A program made the translations under genes and the position numbers. Shown piece after piece: positions 1-8,808 of a DNA stretch of 64,000 bases (positions within the stretch are counted from its first letter, which is position 1; every line of letters starts with the position of its first letter). The notes beneath the pieces were generated by a model. The model made no database searches. It saw nothing but the letters and a program-made list of their open reading frames with translations, and was not told the DNA's origin. The stretch is from Mycolicibacterium septicum DSM 44393 (lineage in GTDB: Bacteria > Actinomycetota > Actinomycetes > Mycobacteriales > Mycobacteriaceae). Location of the stretch: positions 748,612 through 812,611 of the forward strand of contig NZ_HG322953.1 in NCBI RefSeq assembly GCF_000455325.1. The letters are read 5' to 3'.

Positions 1-1
1 G

Positions 2-1150
2 CATAACTACCTCGCGGTAATCAAGGTGGTTGGTATCGGTGGCGGCGGTGTCAACGCCGTCAACCGGATGATCGAACAGGGCCTCAAGGGCGTTGAGTTC
101 ATCGCGATCAATACCGACGCACAAGCACTGCTGATGAGCGACGCCGACGTCAAGCTCGATGTCGGCCGGGACTCCACCCGTGGACTCGGCGCCGGAGCGG
201 ACCCCGAAGTGGGCCGCAAGGCCGCCGAGGATGCCAAGGACGACATCGAGGAGCTGCTGCGCGGCGCCGACATGGTGTTCGTCACCGCGGGTGAGGGCGG
301 CGGCACCGGCACCGGTGGCGCGCCCGTCGTCGCGTCGATCGCGCGCAAGCTCGGCGCGCTCACGGTCGGTGTCGTGACGCGGCCGTTCTCGTTCGAGGGC
401 AAGCGGCGAAGCAACCAGGCCGAGAACGGTATTCAGTCGCTGCGCGAGAGCTGCGACACCCTGATCGTGATCCCCAACGACCGGCTGCTCCAGATGGGCG
501 ATGCCGCGGTGTCGCTGATGGACGCCTTCCGCAGTGCCGACGAGGTGCTGCTCAACGGCGTGCAGGGCATCACCGACCTGATCACCACGCCGGGCCTGAT
601 CAACGTCGACTTCGCCGACGTCAAGGGCGTGATGAGCGGGGCGGGCACGGCGCTGATGGGCATCGGCTCGGCACGCGGCGACGGCCGTGCGCTCAAGGCG
701 GCCGAGATCGCGATCAACTCGCCGCTGCTGGAAGCTTCGATGGAAGGCGCGCAGGGCGTGCTGCTGTCGGTGGCCGGTGGCAGTGACCTGGGCCTGTTCG
801 AGATCAACGAGGCCGCCTCGCTGGTGCAGGATGCGGCCCATCCCGAGGCCAACATCATCTTCGGCACGGTGATCGACGACTCGCTCGGCGACGAGGTTCG
901 AGTCACGGTCATCGCGGCCGGCTTCGACAGCGCCGGACCCAGCCGAAAGCCGGTGGTCAGTCCGAGCGCGGCACAGACCCAGCCGATCGCCTCGGCGCGG
1001 GCGGGCAAGGTGACCACGTCGTTGTTCGAGCCGACGGACGCGGTGAGCGTCCCGGCCCACACGAATGGCGCCACCGTGAGCGTCGGTGGCGACGGAGACG
1101 GCGGGATCGCCGACGACGATGTCGACGTGCCGCCGTTCATGCGGCACTGA
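2..1150 (+). CDS. ftsZ: Cell division GTPase FtsZ (5' end cut by window edge)
   Basis: FtsZ is the tubulin-like GTPase that polymerises into the Z-ring at the division site. The first complete codon is at position 2 and reads HNYLAVIKVVGIGGGGVNAV, so only a few N-terminal residues are missing. The tubulin signature GGGTGTGGAP is encoded near 298-327, followed by TRPFSFEGKRR, and the GTPase core runs to about residue 315. A variable linker leads to the acidic C-terminal peptide DDDVDVPPFMRH, which in actinobacteria binds SepF, encoded 1.6 kb downstream. pgeF follows 34 bp later on the same strand. The assignment is certain. Confidence 0.98.
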   Translation, partial: HNYLAVIKVVGIGGGGVNAVNRMIEQGLKGVEFIAINTDAQALLMSDADVKLDVGRDSTRGLGAGADPEVGRKAAEDAKDDIEELLRGADMVFVTAGEGGGTGTGGAPVVASIARKLGALTVGVVTRPFSFEGKRRSNQAENGIQSLRESCDTLIVIPNDRLLQMGDAAVSLMDAFRSADEVLLNGVQGITDLITTPGLINVDFADVKGVMSGAGTALMGIGSARGDGRALKAAEIAINSPLLEASMEGAQGVLLSVAGGSDLGLFEINEAASLVQDAAHPEANIIFGTVIDDSLGDEVRVTVIAAGFDSAGPSRKPVVSPSAAQTQPIASARAGKVTTSLFEPTDAVSVPAHTNGATVSVGGDGDGGIADDDVDVPPFMRH

Positions 1151-1184
1151 GCCGGGCCCGGCAGCGGGTTCGGATACTGGGATT

Positions 1185-1895
1185 GTGAGTGTTCGTATTC
1201 GGCGGGTGACGACAACCCGCGCCGGCGGCGTCTCGGCACCGCCCTTCGATTCGTTCAACCTCGGCGACCACGTCGGCGACAATCCTGCGGCCGTGGCCCA
1301 GAACCGGAGGCGGCTGGCCGCCGCCATCGGGGCCGACGCGCTGGTCTGGATGAATCAGGTTCACAGCGATCACGTCGTCACCGTGGACGGCCCGCGCGAC
1401 ACCGCGGTCGATAATGCCGACGCATTGGTGACGACGACCCCGGGTTTGGCATTGGTCGTCGTGACCGCGGATTGCGTCCCGGTTTTAATGGGCGACGCGC
1501 GCGCCGGCGTCATCGCGGCCGTCCATGCCGGCCGGGTCGGCGCCCAGAAGGGCATCGTGGCCAGGACCCTGGAGGCGATGCTGGCCGCCGGGGCACGTGC
1601 CGAGGACGTCTCGGTGCTGCTCGGTCCCGCGGTCAGCGGCGCCAACTACGAGGTGCCCGAACAGATGGCGACCGACGTGGAGGCGGTGCTGCCCGGCTCG
1701 CGCACCCGTACCTCGCGTGGCACGCCGGGCTTGGACCTGCGGGCCGGAATCGCCCGGCAGTTAACGGCTTTGGGTGTCACCGCGATCGACGTCGACCCGC
1801 GGTGCACCGTCGCCGACCGCGCGCTGTTCAGTCATCGCCGTGATGCGCCGACCGGGCGCCTGGCGAGTGTGGTGTGGATGGAGCAGCGCCGGTGA
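1185..1895 (+). CDS. pgeF: Peptidoglycan editing factor PgeF (YfiH/laccase-domain family)
   Basis: This 236-aa protein belongs to the YfiH/DUF152 multicopper-polyphenol-oxidase-like family. E. coli PgeF removes wrongly incorporated amino acids from peptidoglycan precursors. The family Zn-site residues are visible in NQVHSDHVV, in TADCVPVLMGD and in AAVHAGRVG; the last is usually HAGWRG, so the Trp-Arg pair is changed here. The GTG start at 1185 gives a normal family length. The gene lies 34 bp after ftsZ and 33 bp before the yggS-type gene, as in the mycobacterial division cluster. Confidence 0.9.
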   Translation: MSVRIRRVTTTRAGGVSAPPFDSFNLGDHVGDNPAAVAQNRRRLAAAIGADALVWMNQVHSDHVVTVDGPRDTAVDNADALVTTTPGLALVVVTADCVPVLMGDARAGVIAAVHAGRVGAQKGIVARTLEAMLAAGARAEDVSVLLGPAVSGANYEVPEQMATDVEAVLPGSRTRTSRGTPGLDLRAGIARQLTALGVTAIDVDPRCTVADRALFSHRRDAPTGRLASVVWMEQRR

Positions 1896-1928
1896 ACAAT
1901 CCCCGGATGGGCCTGGAGTGAGGGTGAG

Positions 1929-2762
1929 ATGAGCACCGTGCAGCGCGGGCGTGACGCGGATCGGACGGCCGAGTTGACCGCTGCGCTCGGTGCGGCGCGG
2001 GCGCGCCTGGCACGCGCCGCAGAATCTGTCGGGCGAAATGTCAATGAAATTGAATTACTCCCGATCACGAAATACTTTCCGGCCTCCGATGTCATTATTC
2101 TCAATCAATTAGGGTGCCTCGCATTTGGTGAATCCCGCGAACAAGAAGCCGCCGATAAAGTCGAATCTGTTCGCACGGAATTGCCGGATGTGCCGATTCG
2201 CTGGCATATGGTCGGGCGCATCCAGCGCAAGAAGGCGCGGGCCGTCGCGGGGTGGGCGCACACCGCGCACTCGGTCGACAGCACCCGCCTGCTGACGGCG
2301 CTGGACCGGGCCGCCGGTGACGCGCTGGCCGCCGGCCGCCGGCCGCAGCCGCTGCGCGTCTACATCCAGATCAGTCTGGACGGCGATACCGAACGGGGCG
2401 GTGTCGATGTGAATGCCTCCGGCCTCGTCGACGAAATCTGTGCGTCAGCGAACGCCGCAGAGGCGTTGCAGTTCGTCGGATTGATGGGAATCCCGCCGCT
2501 GGAATGGGATCCCGACGACGCGTTCGCACGTCTGGCCGCCGAACGGGACCGGGTGCAGCGCGACTACCAGCACCGGCTCGAACTTTCGGCGGGTATGTCC
2601 GGAGATCTCGAAAGCGCGGTCAAACACGGATCGACATGTGTGCGTGTCGGTACCGCGCTCATGGGGCAACGCCCGCTAACGTCACCCGCAGTAGTCACTC
2701 CAGTCACATCTTCATCACAGACATCACCACCCCCACCGTCCGCAGAAGGGTCGCCGAGATGA
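1929..2762 (+). CDS. YggS/PLPBP-family pyridoxal-phosphate homeostasis protein
   Basis: This 277-aa protein is an alanine-racemase-fold, PLP-binding protein without known catalytic activity that is involved in vitamin B6 and amino-acid homeostasis. The PLP lysine is in LLPITKYFPASDV. Other family blocks are RWHMVGRIQRKKAR and the C-terminal SAGMSGDLESAVKHGST followed by CVRVGTALMG. The last 30 or so residues are a Ser/Pro/Thr-rich tail beyond the family fold. Its stop overlaps the sepF start by 4 bp (ATGA), so the two are translationally coupled. The stretch at about 2027-2210 is clearly richer in A/T-ending codons than the rest of the gene. Confidence 0.9.
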   Translation: MSTVQRGRDADRTAELTAALGAARARLARAAESVGRNVNEIELLPITKYFPASDVIILNQLGCLAFGESREQEAADKVESVRTELPDVPIRWHMVGRIQRKKARAVAGWAHTAHSVDSTRLLTALDRAAGDALAAGRRPQPLRVYIQISLDGDTERGGVDVNASGLVDEICASANAAEALQFVGLMGIPPLEWDPDDAFARLAAERDRVQRDYQHRLELSAGMSGDLESAVKHGSTCVRVGTALMGQRPLTSPAVVTPVTSSSQTSPPPPSAEGSPR

Positions 2763-3397
2763 GCACACTGCACAAGGTCAAGGCCTACTTCGGCATGGCG
2801 CCGATGGAGGACTACGACGACGAGTACTACGAGGACGACGACCGTGGCGCTGCCCGCAGCTACGCCCGGCGTCCCCGTGACGAGCGCTTCGAGGACGACA
2901 GCTACGGCTACGAGGCTCCCGAGTACGACGAGGGCCCGGCCTACCGGGGCGGCTACCCGGGCGGTTTCGCCGACGAGCAGCGGTTCGATGCCCGGATGCG
3001 CGGCCCCCGCGAATTCGACCGTCCCGCACCGCGTCTCGGTGGACTGGCCGGATCCACCCGCGGTTCGCTCGCGATGGATCCCCGCCGGATGGCCGAACTG
3101 TTCGAGGCGGGCAGCCCGCTGGCAAAGATCACCACGCTGCGGCCCAAGGACTACAGCGAGGCGCGCACCATCGGCGAGCGCTTCCGCGACGGCACCCCGG
3201 TGATCATGGACCTGGTGTCGATGGACAACGCCGACGCCAAGCGGCTGGTCGACTTCGCCGCCGGTCTGGCGTTCGCGCTGCGCGGCTCGTTCGACAAGGT
3301 GGCCACGAAGGTCTTCCTGCTGTCGCCGGCTGACGTCGACGTCAGCGCTGAGCAGCGGCGCCGGATCGCCGAGGCCGGCTTCTACGCCTACCAGTAG
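2759..3397 (+). CDS. sepF: Cell division protein SepF
   Basis: SepF is the membrane-associated FtsZ anchor of Gram-positive bacteria and is essential for division in mycobacteria. The 212-aa product starts MSTLHKVKAYFGMAP, the amphipathic membrane-binding helix. An acidic, Tyr/Arg/Gly-rich linker (about residues 20-115) follows, and then the SepF core with ITTLRPKDYSEARTIGERF and DFAAGLAFALRGSFDKV. The end is SAEQRRRIAEAGFYAYQ. The ATG overlaps the preceding stop. A perfect 8-bp hairpin starts one base after the stop codon. Confidence 0.97.
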   Translation: MSTLHKVKAYFGMAPMEDYDDEYYEDDDRGAARSYARRPRDERFEDDSYGYEAPEYDEGPAYRGGYPGGFADEQRFDARMRGPREFDRPAPRLGGLAGSTRGSLAMDPRRMAELFEAGSPLAKITTLRPKDYSEARTIGERFRDGTPVIMDLVSMDNADAKRLVDFAAGLAFALRGSFDKVATKVFLLSPADVDVSAEQRRRIAEAGFYAYQ

Positions 3398-3398
3398 G

Positions 3399-3418
3399 GC
3401 CGCGACGCCAGTCGCGGC
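3399..3418 (+). terminator. GC-rich hairpin directly after sepF
   Basis: GCCGCGAC (3399-3406), loop GCCA, GTCGCGGC (3411-3418): a perfect 8-bp stem beginning one base after the sepF stop. There is no U-run, as is common for mycobacterial intrinsic terminators. It may separate the ftsZ-sepF unit from yggT. Confidence 0.5.
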
Positions 3419-3575
3419 ACCGTGTCGCCGCCGCGCTACCCGATCCCCAGGATGGGGCCCGGGTAGGCTGGCGGCGTCGCACTATCGGCTGACCACGTCT
3501 TCTGTGTGAGATGTGTCCGGCCTACGGCGACCTGTATCCAATGTCACACATCCTGCTGTAGTGAGGTCGGCTCAG

Positions 3576-3866
3576 TTGTCGCTGTTCTTCGAAATTCTCG
3601 GTTTCGCGCTGTTCATCTTCTGGCTGCTGCTCATCGCGCGCGTCGTCGTCGAGTTCATCCGGTCGTTCAGCCGCGACTGGCACCCCAAGGGTCTGACCGT
3701 CGTCGTGCTTGAGGTCATCATGACCGTGACCGATCCGCCCGTGAAACTTCTGCGGCGGCTCATTCCCCAGCTCACGATAGGCGCCGTGCGCTTCGATCTG
3801 TCGATCATGGTGCTGCTGCTCGCGGCGTTCATCGGGATGCAGCTGGCGTTCAACGCGGCGATGTAG
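3576..3866 (+). CDS. YggT family membrane protein
   Basis: This small integral membrane protein (96 aa) has two hydrophobic segments, around FALFIFWLLLIARVVVEFI and LSIMVLLLAAFIGMQLAF. Between them is the conserved cytoplasmic block SFSRDWHPKG...TDPPVKLLRRLIPQL. It corresponds to M. tuberculosis Rv2146c. I chose TTG 3576 because GAGG lies 9 bp upstream and the length matches the 96-aa orthologue from memory. In-frame GTG 3561 or codons further upstream would add non-conserved residues. YggT proteins sit beside sepF and divIVA in many Gram-positives, but their role is poorly known. Confidence 0.85.
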   Translation: MSLFFEILGFALFIFWLLLIARVVVEFIRSFSRDWHPKGLTVVVLEVIMTVTDPPVKLLRRLIPQLTIGAVRFDLSIMVLLLAAFIGMQLAFNAAM

Positions 3867-4026
3867 ACCGTCGACGCGAGCGGGCGGGGGAGACGCGATC
3901 TCGCCGTTTGCCGAATGGTCCACAATTGCGTAAGAAGATTGAAATTCGTTCTTAAAAATAGGCCTCCACTGCAACCGCCGGGTCTGGTGTGACAGGATGG
4001 ACTCCAGTTGCGATCAAGCAAGGCTT

Positions 4027-4032
4027 TACACT
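4027..4032 (+). promoter_or_regulatory. Candidate -10 element of the wag31 promoter
   Basis: TACACT fits the mycobacterial SigA -10 pattern TAnnnT, about 42 bp before the wag31 ATG. The gap at 3867-4073 is relatively AT-rich around 3920-3960. No convincing -35 lies 16-18 bp upstream (TTGCGA at 4008 leaves only 13 bp), so this is a weak call. Confidence 0.3.
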
Positions 4033-4073
4033 TTGAGATCGGTTGACGGTCCAAGACTTCAAGGGGGCAGACA

Positions 4074-4895
4074 ATGCCGCTCACACCAGCGGACGTCCAT
4101 AACGTCGCGTTCAGCAAGCCGCCCATCGGCAAACGTGGCTACAACGAGGACGAGGTCGATGCCTTTCTCGATCTGGTTGAGAACGAGCTGACTCGGCTCA
4201 TCGAGGAGAACGCCGATCTCCGGCAGCGCGTGTCCGAGCTCGATCAGGAGCTGGCATCGGCGCGGGCCGGCGGTGGCGCCCAGGCCACCCAGTCCATCCC
4301 GCTCTACGAGCCGGAGCCCGAGCCGACCCCGGCGCCCCAGCCGGTGTACGAGGCCCCGCCGGCGCCGGTTGCCCCTGCCGCGCCGCCCAGCGAGGACACC
4401 GCTGTGCGTGCCGCCCGGGTGCTCAGCCTGGCGCAGGACACTGCCGATCGCCTGACCTCCACGGCCAAGGCCGAGTCGGAGAAGCTGCTCTCGGATGCCC
4501 GCGCCCAGGCCGACGCCATGGTCAGCGACGCCCGCAAGACCGCCGAGACCACGGTCTCGGAGGCCCGCACCCGTGCCGACGCCATGCTGGCCGACGCGCA
4601 GACCCGCTCGGAGACCCAGCTGCGTCAGGCCCAGGAGAAGGCCGACGCCCTGCAGGCCGACGCCGAGCGCAAGCACTCCGAGATCATGGGCACGATCAAC
4701 CAGCAGCGCACGGTCCTGGAGGGCCGCCTGGAGCAGCTGCGGACGTTCGAGCGTGAGTACCGGACGCGTCTGAAGACCTACCTGGAGTCTCAGCTGGAAG
4801 AGCTGGGCCAGCGCGGTTCGGCCGCACCGGTGGATTCCAGCGCCAACAACGACTCGGCCGGTGGTTTCAGCCAGTTCAACCGCGGCAACAACTAG
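4074..4895 (+). CDS. wag31: DivIVA-like polar growth protein Wag31
   Basis: Wag31 (DivIVA/antigen 84) forms assemblies at the cell poles and directs tip growth and peptidoglycan synthesis. The 273-aa product has the N-terminal DivIVA domain (PLTPADVHNVAFSKPPIGKR, then GYNEDEVDAFLDLVENEL), a Pro/Glu-rich linker at about residues 80-110, and a long Ala/Glu/Arg coiled coil (about 120-245) with repeated DARAQADAM/EARTRADAM heptads. A GGGGGC tract lies just upstream of the ATG. Phosphorylation by PknA/PknB is known for the family and not shown here. Confidence 0.97.
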   Translation: MPLTPADVHNVAFSKPPIGKRGYNEDEVDAFLDLVENELTRLIEENADLRQRVSELDQELASARAGGGAQATQSIPLYEPEPEPTPAPQPVYEAPPAPVAPAAPPSEDTAVRAARVLSLAQDTADRLTSTAKAESEKLLSDARAQADAMVSDARKTAETTVSEARTRADAMLADAQTRSETQLRQAQEKADALQADAERKHSEIMGTINQQRTVLEGRLEQLRTFEREYRTRLKTYLESQLEELGQRGSAAPVDSSANNDSAGGFSQFNRGNN

Positions 4896-4966
4896 CCGGC
4901 AAGACTGACTTCCTCACACTGTCGTGAACCGGCCCGATCCCGGGCCACCACACTTAGGGTTGAACG

Positions 4967-5338
4967 ATGTTGATCATTGCGCTCGTGCTTGCCGTCATCG
5001 GCCTGGCCGCGCTGGTGACCGCGGTGGTCACCAGCAATGAGTTGATCGCCTGGGTCTGTATCGGTGCCAGCGTGATCGGCGTGCTGCTGCTGATCGTCGA
5101 CGCATTGCGGGAACGCTCGCGCGGTTCGAAGGCCGGCGACGGCCACGACGCCGGCGCGGCCTCGGATACGCCTGATGCCGACGCCACCGAAACGACCGAG
5201 ACCTTCGACGCGGTGGACGCGCCGGTGGACTATCCCGACGATTTGGTCGCCGAGCCCGAATCAGATGTCGCCGTGGAGTCCGACGCCGCGGACGTCGACG
5301 TCGAGGCCGACGATTCCACCGAGAAGTACAAGAACTAA
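4967..5338 (+). CDS. Small two-TM membrane protein with acidic tail (Rv2144c-like)
   Basis: This 123-aa protein has two adjacent transmembrane helices (LIIALVLAVIGLAALVTAVV and LIAWVCIGASVIGVLLLIVD). A short basic stretch (RERSRGSK) follows, and then a highly acidic Asp/Glu/Ala/Thr-rich cytoplasmic tail. It follows wag31 by 71 bp, as does Rv2144c in M. tuberculosis. Its function is unknown; the position suggests a link to the cell-wall/division cluster. Its 3' end overlaps the convergent phosphoribosyltransferase gene by 4 bp. Confidence 0.85.
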   Translation: MLIIALVLAVIGLAALVTAVVTSNELIAWVCIGASVIGVLLLIVDALRERSRGSKAGDGHDAGAASDTPDADATETTETFDAVDAPVDYPDDLVAEPESDVAVESDAADVDVEADDSTEKYKN

Positions 5339-6015
5339 CTCTCGCCCGGCTCCGTGGTGGGCTCGGCCAGCAGACGGCGGACCTCGTCGTCGCTGACCTG
5401 GTGGAAATCCACGAACGCCTGACCCACCGCGTCGAACTGGGGCGGGGTACTGGCGCACACCACGTCGTCGGCCTCATCCCGTAGTTGGCTGCTCAGGGTC
5501 GGTGGCCCGACCGGCACGGCCACCACGACCCGCCGGGCCGCCCGCACGGCGCGGACCGCGGCCAGCATGGTGGCGCCGGTGGCGATACCGTCGTCGACCA
5601 GGATCACCGTCCGGCCGGACAGGTCGGGTGCGGGTCGTCCTCCGCGGTAGGCCTGTTCCCGGCGCTCGATTTCGGCGGTCTCCCGCCGGATCGTGTCGAG
5701 GATGGTGTCCTGGTCGATGCCGAGCCGATCCACCAGGCCGTCGTTGATCACCAAGCCGCCGCCGGAGGCCACCGCGCCCATGGCGAGTTCCTGCCACTGC
5801 GGCACGCCCAGCTTGCGGACCACGAAGACATCCAGCGGTGCGTGCAGGTGGGAGGCGACTTCCCAGGCGATCGGGACTCCGCCCCGGGCCAGGCCCAGGA
5901 CGAGGACGTCGGGTTGATCCCGGTAGGACACCAGCTGTTCAGCCAGGACCCGGCCCGCTTCGTGGCGGTCCTGGTAGATGCGTTCTCTGCTCGCTCGCAG
6001 ACCCCAGGCATTCAT
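5335..6015 (-). CDS. Phosphoribosyltransferase-family protein
   Basis: This 226-aa type I PRTase-fold protein carries the PRPP-binding loop VILVDDGIATGATMLAAV and the block GLARGGVPIAWEVA near the N-terminus. Such proteins are annotated as phosphoribosyltransferases, but their substrate is usually unknown. It resembles Rv2143/Rv0571c-type proteins of M. tuberculosis (from memory). It is convergent with the small membrane protein and 45 bp from the next minus-strand gene. Accessory block A begins just beyond it. Confidence 0.85.
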   Translation of the reverse strand: MNAWGLRASRERIYQDRHEAGRVLAEQLVSYRDQPDVLVLGLARGGVPIAWEVASHLHAPLDVFVVRKLGVPQWQELAMGAVASGGGLVINDGLVDRLGIDQDTILDTIRRETAEIERREQAYRGGRPAPDLSGRTVILVDDGIATGATMLAAVRAVRAARRVVVAVPVGPPTLSSQLRDEADDVVCASTPPQFDAVGQAFVDFHQVSDDEVRRLLAEPTTEPGES

Positions 6016-6060
6016 CAGCGCTGTCGCCGGCCACGGAGATTTTCGCCGGCTGATGTCAGC

Positions 6061-6783
6061 CTACGTCGACGGCTGCGCCCGGACCACCCGGTTCAGGAAG
6101 CCGCGGACCAGCGTGGTCAGCCGGGCGGCCGCGTCTTCGGTGAGTTCCTTTGTTTGCAAGCGTAATTCGTCGTGGGTGCGGCCGATTCCGGCCGCATCGC
6201 CGTCGCGGTCGTGGGCCAGCCAGACTTCCAGCAGCTCGGAATCGAGCTCGGGGTGGAACTGCAGCGCCAACGCGGTGCCCAGGACGAACGCCTGTGAGGC
6301 ATCGGGCGTCCGGGCGATCTCGGTGGCGCCGGGCGGAAGTGTCCAGCGGTCGAAGTGCCACTGGAACCACCGGCCACCCGGGACCAGCCCCTCGTCGTCG
6401 GTGACCACGTCGTACCAGCCGACCTCGGGTGCCGGCGACCTGCTGACCGATCCGCCGAGGGCCTGCGCGATGAGCTGTCCGCCGAAGCACACGCCGAGTA
6501 CGCCGACCCCGGACTCGACGGCGTGGCGCACCATGGCCATCTCGGCACCGACCCAGCTGCTGACCAGGGGTTCGTCGTAGACCGCCCAGCGAGCCCCGAG
6601 CGGAACGATCACGTCGTAATCGGTCGGGTCGGGGAAGGTCACCTCGCCGGCGGGGTTGTCGTCCCGCTCGGGCGAGACGACGTCGAACGTGTCGATGTCG
6701 AATCCGCACCCGGAGAAGACGTCGGCCAGCATGGCCTCGGTGGCCGTGCGGTCGTTGCGCAGGAACAGAACCTTCGGTGTCAC
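6061..6783 (-). CDS. Class I glutamine amidotransferase-like protein
   Basis: This 240-aa GATase1 domain protein has a nucleophile elbow at GVCFGGQLIAQALGG (Cys) and a catalytic His/Glu pair in ALQFHPELDSE. Stand-alone GATases of this type (GuaA-like family) are poorly characterised and may act on gamma-glutamyl compounds. No synthase partner lies beside it. It is followed on the same strand by a P450 gene 57 bp away, which gives no clear functional clue. Confidence 0.85.
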   Translation of the reverse strand: MTPKVLFLRNDRTATEAMLADVFSGCGFDIDTFDVVSPERDDNPAGEVTFPDPTDYDVIVPLGARWAVYDEPLVSSWVGAEMAMVRHAVESGVGVLGVCFGGQLIAQALGGSVSRSPAPEVGWYDVVTDDEGLVPGGRWFQWHFDRWTLPPGATEIARTPDASQAFVLGTALALQFHPELDSELLEVWLAHDRDGDAAGIGRTHDELRLQTKELTEDAAARLTTLVRGFLNRVVRAQPST

Positions 6784-6840
6784 GCCGTCATTATTTCGCC
6801 CGCCGGAGACGATCGCACTTCAGGTCCAGTTTTTGGACCT

Positions 6841-8049
6841 TCAGGCCGCTTCGAAGGTCACGGGCAGTGAGGCGGGCCCGGTGATCCCGGTCATCGGCTT
6901 CCACCGGGCGCGGCCGACACAGTGCGGGTTGTGCAGCTTCCCGGTCAGCACGCGCAAGGCCTCGGTGAGCTCGACGCGGGCCAGGTGGACGCCGAGGCAG
7001 TAGTGCAGGCCGCCGCCGAACGTCATCATGGGCGGCGGTCCGATCCGGTTGACGTCGAAACGCTCCGGATCGTCGTACACCTGCGGATCGCGGTTGGCCG
7101 CAGCGAAGTTCACCGCCACGTGGGTCCCGGCCGGGATGGTGAACCCGGCCAGCTCGACATCCTCGCGGGCAATCCGCACGCTGCTCAGGGCGATGGGGGT
7201 GTGACGCAGCAGTTCGTCGACGAAAAGCGGTGCCATATCAGGATTCTCGGCCAGCAAAAGCCACTGCTCGGGGTAGTCGCAGAGCACCTGGACGGCTGCC
7301 GCGAGTTGGTTGCGGGTGGTGTCGGTACCGGCCAGCAGCACTCCACCAGCCAGCATCAACAGCTCGGAGTGAGTGAGGCGGTCTCCGTCCACCTCGGCCC
7401 GGATCAGATCGGAGAGCAGGTCGTCGGTGAGGGTGGAGTTCCGGCGTGCCACCATGGCATCGACGTAGTCGTCGAGCTGCAGCCAGGCCGCTTCGACCGC
7501 GTCGGCGTGGTCGCCGAGATTCCAGCTGAACATCTTGAAGATGTCATCGGCCCACCGGGAGAACAGATGCCAGTCCTGGCGCGGAGCTCCGAGCAGCGCG
7601 CAGATCACCGGGATCGGATACTGCACCGCGATATCGGCCACCACATCGCAGCGCCCTACGGACAGGTGCGGGTCGGTGAGTTCCGTGACGACGTCGATGC
7701 AGGTTTCGCGCAGTTTCTCGGCGTTACGGGGTGCGAACGCCTTGGCGATCAGACGCCGCAGCCGCGTGTGTGATTCGGCGTCGACACCCAGCAGACTGCT
7801 GTTCGCGCGGTCCCACAGCGGACCGGAGGTGATTCCCTGTGCGGCCAGGAACATGCCTCTGGGGACCTCGAAGCGCGCGTCGCGCAGCGCGGCGCGGACC
7901 AGGTCATAGCTCAGCAGCTCGGGGCCGTGCGGGCCCATCGCGATCGGGGACCGGGCGCGGGCCACGGCGATCAGACGATGCACTTCCTCCGGGTCGGTCT
8001 CGTTCTCGTAGTCCAGCGCGGGAAGGGCAGCATCGGTTACCAGGGTCAT
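6841..8049 (-). CDS. Cytochrome P450
   Basis: This 402-aa soluble bacterial P450 has the I-helix oxygen-activation motif AGTDTTR, the ExxR motif in ELLRHTP, and the haem ligand loop FGGGLHYCLGVHLAR with the thiolate Cys at about residue 351. The length is typical for class I CYPs, which need a ferredoxin and a reductase. Neither is adjacent, so it is an orphan using redox partners encoded elsewhere. The substrate and CYP family cannot be told from sequence alone. Confidence 0.95.
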   Translation of the reverse strand: MTLVTDAALPALDYENETDPEEVHRLIAVARARSPIAMGPHGPELLSYDLVRAALRDARFEVPRGMFLAAQGITSGPLWDRANSSLLGVDAESHTRLRRLIAKAFAPRNAEKLRETCIDVVTELTDPHLSVGRCDVVADIAVQYPIPVICALLGAPRQDWHLFSRWADDIFKMFSWNLGDHADAVEAAWLQLDDYVDAMVARRNSTLTDDLLSDLIRAEVDGDRLTHSELLMLAGGVLLAGTDTTRNQLAAAVQVLCDYPEQWLLLAENPDMAPLFVDELLRHTPIALSSVRIAREDVELAGFTIPAGTHVAVNFAAANRDPQVYDDPERFDVNRIGPPPMMTFGGGLHYCLGVHLARVELTEALRVLTGKLHNPHCVGRARWKPMTGITGPASLPVTFEAA

Positions 8050-8157
8050 GACAGCCTCCGCGTGATCGGGCCAGAACCTGCTGATATCGATGCTGGTCTC
8101 CTCGACCCCTGTGGGTCGTGAGTAGCGTGCTACCCCAGTTCTGCCGCGGGGGCACGC

Positions 8158-8808
8158 TCACCTTGCCCGGTAGCGTCGCGCGGGTCGGCCCGCGCCGTAC
8201 TGCAAGCGCAGCTCGAGCGCCCCGGTGCTCAGGTAGTACTCCAGGTAGCGCCGTGCGCTGACACGTGAAATGCCCACCAGTTCAGCGCATTCCGTGGCGG
8301 ATACCTCGCCTGCCGTGCGTACCGCGTCCATGACCAGCCTGCCGGTTTCCGTGCCGAGCCCCTTGGGCATGACGGCGGCCGGGGCGCCGAACAGCGCGTC
8401 GATGGTCGATTGATCCGCACCGCCTGCCGCCGCCAGCGCATCGGCGCGCGCCGCGAAGGCCGCCAGTTTCGCCTGCAGCTGATCGAAGTCGAACGGTTTG
8501 ATCAGGTAGTCGGCGGCGCCGCCGTCCAACGCGCCACGTACCGTGTCGAGTTCGCGGGCGGCGGTGACCATGATGACGCCGACGGGGTTGCCCTCGGCGC
8601 GGAGACGTCGCAGCACCTCCAACCCGGTCATGTCCGGCAGGTAGACATCGAGCAGGATGAGGTCGGGACGGAGATCGGCGGCGGCCGCCAGGGCCTCGGT
8701 TCCGTTGCGCGCCACGGACACCGTGCGGTATCCATCGATGCGGTCGACGAAGCGGCGATGTATCTCGGCGACCATGAAGTCGTCGTCGACGACGAGTACG
8801 TCACGCAT
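8158..8808 (-). CDS. CitB/DpiA-type response regulator
   Basis: This 216-aa response regulator has a receiver domain with the acidic pair VVDDDF, the phospho-acceptor Asp in LILLDVYLPDMTG, and the conserved Lys in YLIKPFDF. The C-terminal helix-turn-helix (SATECAELVGISRVSARRYL) is of the CitB/DcuR kind. It overlaps the upstream kinase gene by 8 bp. The pair is divergent from tctCBA and most likely controls that tricarboxylate transporter, as citrate/C4-dicarboxylate systems of this family do. Confidence 0.9.
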   Translation of the reverse strand: MRDVLVVDDDFMVAEIHRRFVDRIDGYRTVSVARNGTEALAAAADLRPDLILLDVYLPDMTGLEVLRRLRAEGNPVGVIMVTAARELDTVRGALDGGAADYLIKPFDFDQLQAKLAAFAARADALAAAGGADQSTIDALFGAPAAVMPKGLGTETGRLVMDAVRTAGEVSATECAELVGISRVSARRYLEYYLSTGALELRLQYGAGRPARRYRAR

